The notes under the pieces are model-generated. The model had not been told where the DNA came from and searched no databases. It saw nothing but the letters and a program-made list of their open reading frames with translations. Both the position numbers and the translations under genes were made by a program. Shown piece by piece: positions 52,799-60,459 of a stretch of 64,000 nucleotides of DNA. The stretch is from Nonomuraea soli. Lineage in GTDB: Bacteria > Actinomycetota > Actinomycetes > Streptosporangiales > Streptosporangiaceae. Within the stretch, counting starts at the first letter, position 1; each line of letters begins with the position of its first letter. Where the stretch lies: contig NZ_JACDUR010000005.1 in the NCBI RefSeq assembly GCF_013761175.1, forward strand, positions 840,970 through 904,969. The letters run 5' to 3'.

Positions 52799-54700
52799 AT
52801 GCGTAGAGCGTTGATCGCTGTCATCGCCTTACCGCTGATCTTGACCCCCACCGTGTCCGCGTCGGCCGAGGAGCCGGGTGACCGGCAGGCGGCGTTCACC
52901 GCCGCGGCCGAGGAGTTCCAGGTGCCGGAGAGCGTCCTGCTGGGCGTCTCCTACCTGCAGTCACGCTGGGACGCCCATGCCGGCCAGCCGAGCACGGACG
53001 CCGGTTTCGGCCCCATGCACCTGACCGACGCCGCCGCCTACGCGGGGACGAACCACCACGAACACGGCGAAGAGGACGCTCGCGGCGACGACAGCCGCCC
53101 GCAGGAGGCCGCCGAGGCCGCCCCCGCCCCCATCGAGATCCCGGCGTCGCTGCGCACGATGGAGAAGGCCGCCGAGCTGACCGGCGAGACCCACGAGAAG
53201 TTGCGCACCGACCCCGCCGCCAACATCCGGGGCGGCGCGGCGCTGCTGGCCGCCTACCAGAAGGAGCTGGGCGCGCCGCTGTCCGCCGACCCGGCGCAGT
53301 GGTACGGCGCGGTCGCCAGGTACTCAGGCGCCCAGGAGCAGGAGGCCGCCCAGTTCTTCGCCGACGAGGTCTACTCGACGATCAAGCAGGGCGCGAGCCG
53401 TACGACCGACGACGGCCACCAGGTCGCGCTGCAGCCCAACCCTTCGCTCGAGGCGATCAAGAACTGGCTGGAGAAGCTCGGGCTCACGCCGCCGAGGCGT
53501 GACGGCGTGGAGTGCCCGCCGACCATCTCGTGCGCGTGGGTCCCGGCCACCCAGGGCACCCGGCCCAACGGCAGCTACGGCAACTTCGACACCGGGAACC
53601 GGCCGGTGAGCCAGAAGGTCGACTTCATCATCATCCACGACATGGAGGGCTACTTCGACGCCTCCGTGCGGCTGGGCACCAGCTACACCTACACCGCGTC
53701 GTGGCACTACTCGCTGCGGTCGAGCGACGGCCACATCGCCCAGCACCTGAAGACCAAGGACGTCGGCTGGCAGGCCGGCAACTGGTACATCAACGCCAAG
53801 TCGATCGGCCTGGAGCACGAGGGCTTCCTCGCCGAGGGCGCGGCCTGGTACACCGAGGCGAACTACCGCACCTCGGCCAAGCTGGTGCGCTACCTGGCCA
53901 TGAAGCACCTGGTCCCGCTGGACCGGCAGCACATCCTGGGCCACGACAACGTGCCGGGCACCCTGCCGACCACCGTCCGCGGCATGCACGAGGACCCGGG
54001 CCCGTTCTGGGACTGGGCGCACTACTTCGAGCTGCTCGGCAAGCCGCTGCACCCCTTCGGCGGCCCGAACTCCGGCACGGTCATGATCAAGCCGGACTTC
54101 GCCACCAACAAGCCGTACTTCTACGGCTGCAACCGCCAGCAGCCCGCGCTGGCCTGCCCGCCCACCAGCGCCTCGACCGTGTGGCTGCGCAAGGAGCCGC
54201 GGGCCGACGCCCCGCTCATCGGCGACCCCGGCAAGCTCAACCCCGGCCTGTACAGCGTCTACGACCACAGCGCCCGCGCCACCACCGGCCAGCGGTACGC
54301 CGTGGCCGACCGGCAGGGCGACTGGATCGCGATCTGGTACCTGGGCCGGAAGGGCTGGTTCGAGGCCAAGCACGCCATCCCGTCGATGGGCCTGCAGGTG
54401 AGCCCCAAGCCGGGACTGGCCACCGTGCCGGTGTACGGCAGGGCCTATCCGGAGCAGGAGGCCTACCCGGCCGACGGCAGCATCCCGTACCAGCCGATCA
54501 CCCCGCTGTCGCAGTACACGTTCTCGGCGGGCGAGAAGTACGCCTTCGGCGGGATCCAGTTCGGTGAGTACTACCGCGCGGTGACCATCGACCCGGCGAC
54601 CCACAAGGTCGTGCGCGGGCAGCTGAAGTACTACCAGCTCCAGTTCGGCCACCGCGTGATGTACGTCAAGGCTGACGACGTGGTTCTGAGTTGGTCTTGA
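52799..54700 (+). CDS. secreted N-acetylmuramoyl-L-alanine amidase with N-terminal lysozyme-like domain
   Basis: The 633-residue protein starts with a Sec signal peptide ending near 'TVSASAEE'. Residues about 30-200 resemble a lytic-transglycosylase-like helical domain ('ESVLLGVSYLQSRWDAHAG'). Residues about 270-420 are an Amidase_2/PGRP domain with zinc ligands in 'DFIIIHDMEGY' and 'HILGHDNVPGT', and 'DPGPFWDW' at the end. The C-terminal 200 residues contain SH3-like repeats ('VWLRKEPRADAPLIGDPG'). It would cut peptidoglycan outside the cell. AAGGAG at 7-nt spacing fixes the ATG at 52799. Confidence 0.92.
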   Translation: MRRALIAVIALPLILTPTVSASAEEPGDRQAAFTAAAEEFQVPESVLLGVSYLQSRWDAHAGQPSTDAGFGPMHLTDAAAYAGTNHHEHGEEDARGDDSRPQEAAEAAPAPIEIPASLRTMEKAAELTGETHEKLRTDPAANIRGGAALLAAYQKELGAPLSADPAQWYGAVARYSGAQEQEAAQFFADEVYSTIKQGASRTTDDGHQVALQPNPSLEAIKNWLEKLGLTPPRRDGVECPPTISCAWVPATQGTRPNGSYGNFDTGNRPVSQKVDFIIIHDMEGYFDASVRLGTSYTYTASWHYSLRSSDGHIAQHLKTKDVGWQAGNWYINAKSIGLEHEGFLAEGAAWYTEANYRTSAKLVRYLAMKHLVPLDRQHILGHDNVPGTLPTTVRGMHEDPGPFWDWAHYFELLGKPLHPFGGPNSGTVMIKPDFATNKPYFYGCNRQQPALACPPTSASTVWLRKEPRADAPLIGDPGKLNPGLYSVYDHSARATTGQRYAVADRQGDWIAIWYLGRKGWFEAKHAIPSMGLQVSPKPGLATVPVYGRAYPEQEAYPADGSIPYQPITPLSQYTFSAGEKYAFGGIQFGEYYRAVTIDPATHKVVRGQLKYYQLQFGHRVMYVKADDVVLSWS

Positions 54701-54845
54701 CCCACTTGGTCACGAACATCGCCGCGAAGGCGATGCCACCGATGATCAGCGCCCACTTGAGGAGCGTGAAGGCGAAGCCCAGGATCGGGCCGAGCAGCAT
54801 GAGGCCGACGATCACGGCGGCCACGATCAGAAGAATCCGTCCCAT
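54666..54845 (-). CDS. small two-helix membrane protein
   Basis: The 59-residue protein is nearly all hydrophobic ('ILLIVAAVIVGLMLLGPILG', 'LLKWALIIGGIAFAAMFV') with a short basic tail 'KTNSEPRRQP'. It is a common type of uncharacterised actinomycete membrane peptide. The ATG at 54845 is the natural start; the longer frame to 55073 overlaps the divergent kinase gene. Its end overlaps the amidase gene by 35 bp in convergent orientation. Confidence 0.7.
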   Translation of the reverse strand: MGRILLIVAAVIVGLMLLGPILGFAFTLLKWALIIGGIAFAAMFVTKWVKTNSEPRRQP

Positions 54846-54948
54846 GCTTTGACGGTACGGCCCGGCGGCCGCCAGCGGCAGCCGCCGGGCCACAGATCGG
54901 GGAAGAGCCAGGGTTATCCCCGACCAGCTGCTCTGACGTGCGGAAACG

Positions 54949-54954
54949 TAAGAT
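54949..54954 (+). promoter_or_regulatory. -10 TAAGAT before the two-component system
   Basis: TAAGAT is followed by 6 nt and the ATG of the sensor kinase gene; there is no ribosome binding site. It is a good match to TATAAT, but the -35 is poor. Confidence 0.5.
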
Positions 54955-54960
54955 CGGTTC

Positions 54961-56085
54961 ATGGACCGCACCTGGGTGGAGTTCCCGGCGCGCCACCCTC
55001 TGCTCATGGATCTGAGCTGGTTGGTGCCCTGGACGGTGCTGTGCGTGTTCACCTCGGGCGGCGACGACGACATGCCCGCGACGCTGCCCGCCGAGCTGGC
55101 CGTCTGCGCCGGACTGCTGGTCCCGCTGCTGTGGCGCCGCCGTTTCCCGATGACGGTCTTCGCCGTGGTCGCCGGGGTGACCCTGCTCCAGATCTACCTG
55201 CGCTGGCCGATCCTGCTGGCCAACCTGGGCGCGTGCGTGGCGCTGTTCGGCGTGGCCAGCCGGTGCTCGCTCGCCAAGTCGCTGGTGGCGGCGGGGGTGG
55301 CGCTGGTGGGCCAGTGGCTCTGGGTCGTGCGCTATCCCGATTCCGATACCGGTCCCATGGCGGGGTCGACGGCCGTCCTGGTGGTCCTGCTCTGGCTCGG
55401 CGGTCGCTTCGTGCAGGCCAAGCGCCAGGGCACCATGGCGCTGCGCGAGAGCCTGGTGCTGGCCGAGGAGGCCAGGCAGCGCGAGGCACGCTACGCCGCG
55501 GTCAGGGAACGGATGGAGCTGGCCCGCGAGCTGCACGACACCGTCGCGCACAACGTGAGCGTGATGATCCTCCAGGCGGAGGCCGTACGGCAGCAGCCCG
55601 CTCTGGCCGTCCGGGCGATGGAGGTGATCGCGTCGGCCGGCAGGGCGGCGCTCGCCGACATGCGCTCCCTGGTCGGAACCCTGAGCGAGGAGCCACCGGT
55701 GCCGTGGTCGGCGCTGGTGGCCGACGCCGTCGAGGCGGTCGAGCGCAGCGGGTTGAAGGTCCACTCCGAGGTCGACGGCCCGCCCTGCGACGCGCGGTGG
55801 GCGGAGGTCTATCCGGTGGTCCGCGAGGGGCTCACCAACGCGCTCAAGTACGCGGGTCCCGGCGCGCAGGTGCGGCTGTCGATCCGTTTCGGTCCCGAGC
55901 AGACGGAGGTCTCGCTGGAGGACGACGGCGGCGGCAGCCCGCTGCCGATGCCGCCCGGCGGGCACGGGCTGGCCGGCCTGCAGGAGCGGGTGCTCGCCGG
56001 GGGCGGCACCTTCTCGGCCGGGCCGGGCGAGGCCCGCGGCTATCGAGTGGTCGCCACGATGCCGAGAGATCACGATGGACGGTGA
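54961..56085 (+). CDS. sensor histidine kinase (HisKA_3, NarL/DesK-like)
   Basis: The 374-residue kinase has four or five N-terminal membrane helices (about residues 15-150), a DHp helix with phospho-acceptor His in 'LARELHDTVAHNVSVM', and an HATPase domain ('VREGLTNALKYAG', 'LEDDGGGSP', 'GGHGLAGLQERV'). The stimulus is unknown. It overlaps its response regulator gene by 11 bp, and the pair lies directly upstream of an FtsX-like gene and a cholesterol oxidase gene in the same direction. Confidence 0.95.
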   Translation: MDRTWVEFPARHPLLMDLSWLVPWTVLCVFTSGGDDDMPATLPAELAVCAGLLVPLLWRRRFPMTVFAVVAGVTLLQIYLRWPILLANLGACVALFGVASRCSLAKSLVAAGVALVGQWLWVVRYPDSDTGPMAGSTAVLVVLLWLGGRFVQAKRQGTMALRESLVLAEEARQREARYAAVRERMELARELHDTVAHNVSVMILQAEAVRQQPALAVRAMEVIASAGRAALADMRSLVGTLSEEPPVPWSALVADAVEAVERSGLKVHSEVDGPPCDARWAEVYPVVREGLTNALKYAGPGAQVRLSIRFGPEQTEVSLEDDGGGSPLPMPPGGHGLAGLQERVLAGGGTFSAGPGEARGYRVVATMPRDHDGR

Positions 56086-56767
56086 TGTGCGTGTCCTGGT
56101 CGTCGACGACCAGGAGCTCCTCAGGGCCGGCCTGCGGCTGGTGCTGGAGCCGCGGCCGGGGCTCACCGTGGTGGGCGAGGCCGGGACCGGCGAGGAGGCG
56201 CTGGACCTCCTGGAGGCGGAGCGGGTCGACGTGGTCCTCATGGACGTGCGCATGCCGGGCATGGGAGGCATCGAGGCCACCCGCCAGGTCCGCGCCCGCT
56301 TCCCGCACACCAAGGTCCTGCTGCTGACCACGTTCGACGAGGACCGGCTGATCCAGGAGGGCCTGCTCGCGGGCGCCGACGGCTACCTGCTCAAGGACGT
56401 CCCGCCAGACGATCTGGCGCGGGCGCTGGTGAACATCGGGCGCGGGGCCGCGGCGATCGACCCACGGATCGCCAAACGTTTCCTCGACCTGTTCCGCACC
56501 GATCTGCCGGACGTCGCGCCGCCCAGCGGCCGGCTGGAGGAGCTGACGGCCAGGGAGCGCGAGATCTTCATGCTGGTGGCCGCCGGCTGCACCAACGCCG
56601 ACATCTCACATAGGCTGGGCATTTCCGCCGTGACGGTGCGGACCCATGTCGACAACATCGTCGCCAAGCTCGCGCTGAGGTCCCGTCCGCAGATCATCGT
56701 CTACGCCTACGAGCAGGGCGTCATCCAGCCCTCTCAGCGTTTCGATGAGGAGTCAGCGAAAGAATGA
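56075..56767 (+). CDS. NarL/LuxR-type response regulator
   Basis: The 230-residue protein has a receiver domain with acidic pocket 'VVDDQELL', phospho-acceptor Asp in 'VVLMDVRMPGMGG' and Lys in 'YLLKDVPPDDL', and a C-terminal LuxR-type HTH ('LTAREREIFMLVAAGCTNADIS', 'SAVTVRTHVDNIVAKL'). It is the partner of the overlapping kinase. The downstream genes are natural candidates for its regulon. Confidence 0.96.
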   Translation: MDGDVRVLVVDDQELLRAGLRLVLEPRPGLTVVGEAGTGEEALDLLEAERVDVVLMDVRMPGMGGIEATRQVRARFPHTKVLLLTTFDEDRLIQEGLLAGADGYLLKDVPPDDLARALVNIGRGAAAIDPRIAKRFLDLFRTDLPDVAPPSGRLEELTAREREIFMLVAAGCTNADISHRLGISAVTVRTHVDNIVAKLALRSRPQIIVYAYEQGVIQPSQRFDEESAKE

Positions 56768-56825
56768 GGGGAAAACCCTTCTTTCGCAGGACATTTTCCG
56801 GTGGTATCTCTTCTTACCGTCAAGT

Positions 56826-57911
56826 ATGGGCATCATCCGTTCGCACATCACTTGTCTCACCCTTTGCCTGCTTGGCGCGGTGGGCGGTGCCGTCGCGGTC
56901 GCCGGAGCCCTCGGTCTGAACGGCGCCGAGCACGGCAGGTTCACCCAGTGCTTCGCCGGTCAGAGCATGAGCATCGTGGTCCTGCCCGCCGGCTTCCCCG
57001 GCAGGGACAAGGCGCCCGAGCTGACCCCCGGCACCCCCGCGCAGGTGAAAACCGTCCCGGGCGTCTCCCACGTGGAGGAGGTCTACGGAGGTCCGCTGGA
57101 GACCGGCTCCCGTCCGCTGGCCGGCATCGTCCTTCCCAAGGACGGGCTTCCCATGCTGCCGCTCGTCGCGGGCACGCTTCCCGCCTCCGCCAAGGAGGCG
57201 GTGCTCGACCGCGGCACCGCCTCGGCACTGGGCCTGCATCCCGGTGACCGCCTCCCCGTCACCGGCGCCGGCGGCCGTACGACCGAGCTGCGGCTGTCGG
57301 GGATCATCGGCATCGACATGGACCAGCGCCAGGTCGTGCGGGGCGCGATCGGCCTCGGCCCGGAGACGGCCCGCCCGCTGATGGGCCGGCTGGAGCTCAG
57401 CGGCATGCAGCTGACCGTCGCGGGCACCGCCACGCCGTCGGCCGTACGGGACCTGGTGGCGGCCAAGCTGGGCCCCGGCCCCGAGGTCTTCACCCGCAAG
57501 GACTTCGCCGCCCGTCGCGACCTCGACACCCAGATCCTGACCGTCTCGCTGGCGGTCCTGGGCCTGACCGTCCTGCTGTTCGCCGCCGCGATCAGCAGCG
57601 CCACGTACGGCAGGCTGCGCGAGAGCTGGCTGCGCCCGCCCGGGAAGGCGATCGCCAAGCACGGCCTGGGCCCCATCCGCAGGCTGATGACCTTCGACCG
57701 CGTCATCGGCCTGCCCATCGCCCTGATCAGCGGTGCCGCGATCGGCACGGGGGCGCTGGTGGTGCTCTCGGCCCTGGGCGCCGACATGTCGTGCGGCGGC
57801 GTCTACTCGGTCCTCGGCATCACCGTGCTGATCCCGACGAGCGCCTTCTTCCTCGCCATGTTCCTGGCACCGATTCCTTCACTACTTCACAAATGGCGAG
57901 GAAAAATATAG
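56826..57911 (+). CDS. FtsX/MacB-like half permease without ATPase
   Basis: The 361-residue protein has one N-terminal membrane helix, an extracytoplasmic domain of about 200 residues (MacB_PCD-like, 'ELTPGTPAQVKTVPGVSHVEE' region) and three C-terminal membrane helices as in FtsX permeases. 'LDRGTASALGLHPGDRLPV' is typical of LolE/MacB proteins. No ATPase gene is adjacent. It lies between the two-component genes and the cholesterol oxidase gene. The ATG at 56826 was chosen because the earlier in-frame residues overlap the regulator gene and are polar. Confidence 0.75.
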   Translation: MGIIRSHITCLTLCLLGAVGGAVAVAGALGLNGAEHGRFTQCFAGQSMSIVVLPAGFPGRDKAPELTPGTPAQVKTVPGVSHVEEVYGGPLETGSRPLAGIVLPKDGLPMLPLVAGTLPASAKEAVLDRGTASALGLHPGDRLPVTGAGGRTTELRLSGIIGIDMDQRQVVRGAIGLGPETARPLMGRLELSGMQLTVAGTATPSAVRDLVAAKLGPGPEVFTRKDFAARRDLDTQILTVSLAVLGLTVLLFAAAISSATYGRLRESWLRPPGKAIAKHGLGPIRRLMTFDRVIGLPIALISGAAIGTGALVVLSALGADMSCGGVYSVLGITVLIPTSAFFLAMFLAPIPSLLHKWRGKI

Positions 57912-57946
57912 AACTTGTTCCAACCCCCAACTGTGAGGAGCATCAC

Positions 57947-59530
57947 ATGAGCTCAGAAAGGGAAGGTGCGTTAGGGGTCTCCCGTCGGACCCTGCTCGCT
58001 GGAACGGGTTTCATCCTGGGAGCCGCAGCGCTCCCGGCACCCGCCAAGGCGAACGTCCCCGCGCTGGTCATCGGCACCGGGTACGGCGGAGCGGTGGCGG
58101 CACTCCGGCTCGCCCAGGCGGGCGTGGACGTGCACATGGTCGAGATGGGCATGGCCTGGGACACCCCAGGACCGGACGGCAAGATCTTCTGCACCACCAC
58201 CTCGCCCGACCACCGCTCCTACTGGCTGCGCACCAAGACCAAGGCGCCGCTCAACTACTTCCTCGGCTTCCCGATCGATCGGGACATCTCCCGCTACACC
58301 GGGATCCTGGACGCGGAGGAGTTCGGCGGCATCACGGTCTACCAGGGGCGCGGCGTCGGCGGAGGCTCGCTGGTGAACGGCGGCATGGCCGTCACGCCCA
58401 AGCGCCAGCACTTCGCCTCGGTCCTGCCCTCGGTCAATCCGGACGAGATGTACGACGTCTACTACCCGCGCGCCAACGCGGGCCTCGGCGTCGGGCTGAT
58501 CGACCCGGCCTGGTTCGAGAGCACCGCCTGCTACCAGTACTCACGGGTCGGCCGTAAGCACGCCCAGCGCTCCGGCTTCCCGTGGACCTTCGTCCCCGAC
58601 GTCTACGACTGGGACTACATGAAGCAGGAGGCCGCGGGCACGGCTCCCAAGTCCGCGCTGGCGGGAGAGATCCTGTACGGCAACAACCACGGCAAGAAGT
58701 CGCTGCAGAAGACCTACCTCGCCCAGGCCAGGGCCACCGGCAGGGTCACCATCTCGCCCCTGCACCGGGTCACCTCGGTCACCCCGGCGGGCGGCGCCTA
58801 CACCGTGACCATGGAGCAGCTCGACACGAGCGGCAACGTCGTCGCGGTCAAGCAGGTGACGGCGAACCGGGTCTTCTTCGCCGCCGGCAGCGTCGGCACC
58901 AGCAAGCTGCTGGTCAAGCTGAAGGCCACCGGCGCGCTTCCCGGCCTCAACGACGAGGTCGGCAAGGGCTGGGGCGACAACGGCAACGTGATGTGCGGCA
59001 GGGCCAACCACCTGTGGGATCCGACGGGCAAGCTGCAGTCGACCATCCCCTGCTCGGGCATCGACAACTGGGACGCGGGCGGCGCCTTCGCCGAGGTCGC
59101 TCCGCTGCCCACGGGGATCGAGACCTACGCCTCGTTCTACCTGTCGATCACCCGCAACCCGTACCGGGCGCAGTTCACCTGGAACGCGGCGGCGGGCAAG
59201 GTGGAGCTGAACTGGCAGACCGCCTGGAAGCAGCCGTCCATCACCATGGCCAAGACGATCTTCGACAAGATCAACTCGAAGGAGGGCACGATCTACCGGA
59301 CGGACCTGTTCGGCGTCTACAAGATCTGGGGCGACCACCTGACGTACCACCCGCTGGGCGGCGCCGTGCTGAACAAGGCCACCGACAACTACGGCCGCCT
59401 GCACGGCCACCCCGGGCTGTACGTCATCGACGGCGCCCTCATCCCCGGCAACACCACGGTGAACCCGTTCGTCACCATCACAGCGCTCGCCGAACGGAAC
59501 ATCGAGCGGATCATCGCCACTGATCTGTGA
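57947..59530 (+). CDS. secreted class I cholesterol oxidase
   Basis: The 527-residue flavoprotein oxidises and isomerises 3-beta-hydroxysteroids to 4-en-3-ones. A Tat-type signal 'GVSRRTLLAGTGF' ends near 'ALPAPAKA', FAD binding is 'LVIGTGYGGAVAALRLAQAG', and 'GRGVGGGSLVNGGMAV' is the GMC second motif. The three catalytic residues known in Streptomyces enzyme correspond to Glu383 ('FAEVAP'), His468 ('YHPLGGAVL') and Asn506 ('TTVNPFVTITALAERN'). The His-Asn spacing of 38 equals the Streptomyces one. The ATG has GAGGAG upstream, 35 bp after the FtsX-like gene. Confidence 0.96.
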   Translation: MSSEREGALGVSRRTLLAGTGFILGAAALPAPAKANVPALVIGTGYGGAVAALRLAQAGVDVHMVEMGMAWDTPGPDGKIFCTTTSPDHRSYWLRTKTKAPLNYFLGFPIDRDISRYTGILDAEEFGGITVYQGRGVGGGSLVNGGMAVTPKRQHFASVLPSVNPDEMYDVYYPRANAGLGVGLIDPAWFESTACYQYSRVGRKHAQRSGFPWTFVPDVYDWDYMKQEAAGTAPKSALAGEILYGNNHGKKSLQKTYLAQARATGRVTISPLHRVTSVTPAGGAYTVTMEQLDTSGNVVAVKQVTANRVFFAAGSVGTSKLLVKLKATGALPGLNDEVGKGWGDNGNVMCGRANHLWDPTGKLQSTIPCSGIDNWDAGGAFAEVAPLPTGIETYASFYLSITRNPYRAQFTWNAAAGKVELNWQTAWKQPSITMAKTIFDKINSKEGTIYRTDLFGVYKIWGDHLTYHPLGGAVLNKATDNYGRLHGHPGLYVIDGALIPGNTTVNPFVTITALAERNIERIIATDL

Positions 59531-59536
59531 GCATCG

Positions 59537-59562
59537 GTCGGCCACGGGCGCGTGTGGCCGAC
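59537..59562. terminator. bidirectional hairpin between cholesterol oxidase and rpiR-type genes
   Basis: GTCGGCCAC (59537-59545) and GTGGCCGAC (59554-59562) form a perfect 9-bp stem with an 8-nt loop in the 38-bp gap between convergent genes. Confidence 0.8.
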
Positions 59563-59568
59563 GTCCTC

Positions 59569-60438
59569 TCACCTCTTCTTGACGAACTCCGCGACTGCCA
59601 CCCGGGTGCTCCGCAGAGCCTCCTGTGAGGTGTCATAGGTGCGTTGAGCCACTCCCACGAAGACGCAGTCGACCACCAGCAGCTGACTGATGCGGCTGGC
59701 CAGCGCGCCGGGACGGAACTCCGTCTCCCTGCCCGCCGAGATGAGCACGTGCTCGGCCACCTCGGCGATCGTCGAGCGCGGGTTGTTCGTGATCGCGACG
59801 GTCGTCGCCCCCGCCTCCCCCGCCCTGCGCAGCGGCTCCAGCACGTCGGGGGTCTCGCCCGTGGTGCTGATGCCGATCGCCACGTCGCCGGGCTTGAGCA
59901 GCACGGCGCTGGTCAGCGCCAGGTGGGCGTCGTTGAAGGCGTGACTGGCCAGCCCGATGCGCATCAGTTTCTGCGCCATGTCGGCGGCCACCAGGCCCGA
60001 GGCGCTGACGCCGTAGGCGTGGATCCTGGGGGCGCCCACGATGGCGTCGACCACCGCGCCGAGCTTCTCGGAGGTGAGCTGGGCGACGGTGTCGTTGATC
60101 GCCTCGGTCTCGGAGCGCGAGACCTTGACGATCACCTCGGACAGCGGGTCGTCGGGGGCCAGGTCGCCGGGCACCAGCCGGTCGGGCTGTGCCGCCGCGG
60201 CGGCCAGTGCCAGGCGCAGCTGCGGGTAACCGGCGAAACCGAGCAGCCGTGCCGTACGCACGATGGTCGCCTCGCTGGTGCCGGAGGCGGCCGACAGCTC
60301 GGTGATCGTGCTGCGCGCGACCGTGGCGGGATCCTCGAGGATCAGCTTGGCCACGGTCTGCGCGGCGGGGGTCAACGACGGCAGCACCCCACGCACGGTG
60401 GCTACCAGGGTGTCGGCACGGGGTGTGTTGTCGTCCAC
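59569..60438 (-). CDS. MurR/RpiR-family regulator with SIS domain
   Basis: The 289-residue protein has the HTH_6 domain ('STITELSAASGTSEATIVRTARLLGF' region, about residues 38-64) and a SIS sugar-phosphate-binding domain ('RIHAYGVSASGLVAADMAQKL' region, 'GDVAIGISTTGETPDVLEPL' region). Such regulators respond to phosphosugars. It lies 21 bp downstream of glgP on the same strand, so it may be co-transcribed and sense glycogen-derived sugar phosphates. The start is GTG; a distant AAGG is the only ribosome binding site. Confidence 0.9.
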   Translation of the reverse strand: MDDNTPRADTLVATVRGVLPSLTPAAQTVAKLILEDPATVARSTITELSAASGTSEATIVRTARLLGFAGYPQLRLALAAAAAQPDRLVPGDLAPDDPLSEVIVKVSRSETEAINDTVAQLTSEKLGAVVDAIVGAPRIHAYGVSASGLVAADMAQKLMRIGLASHAFNDAHLALTSAVLLKPGDVAIGISTTGETPDVLEPLRRAGEAGATTVAITNNPRSTIAEVAEHVLISAGRETEFRPGALASRISQLLVVDCVFVGVAQRTYDTSQEALRSTRVAVAEFVKKR

Positions 60439-60459
60439 ACGATGATTATGCGGCCTTCC

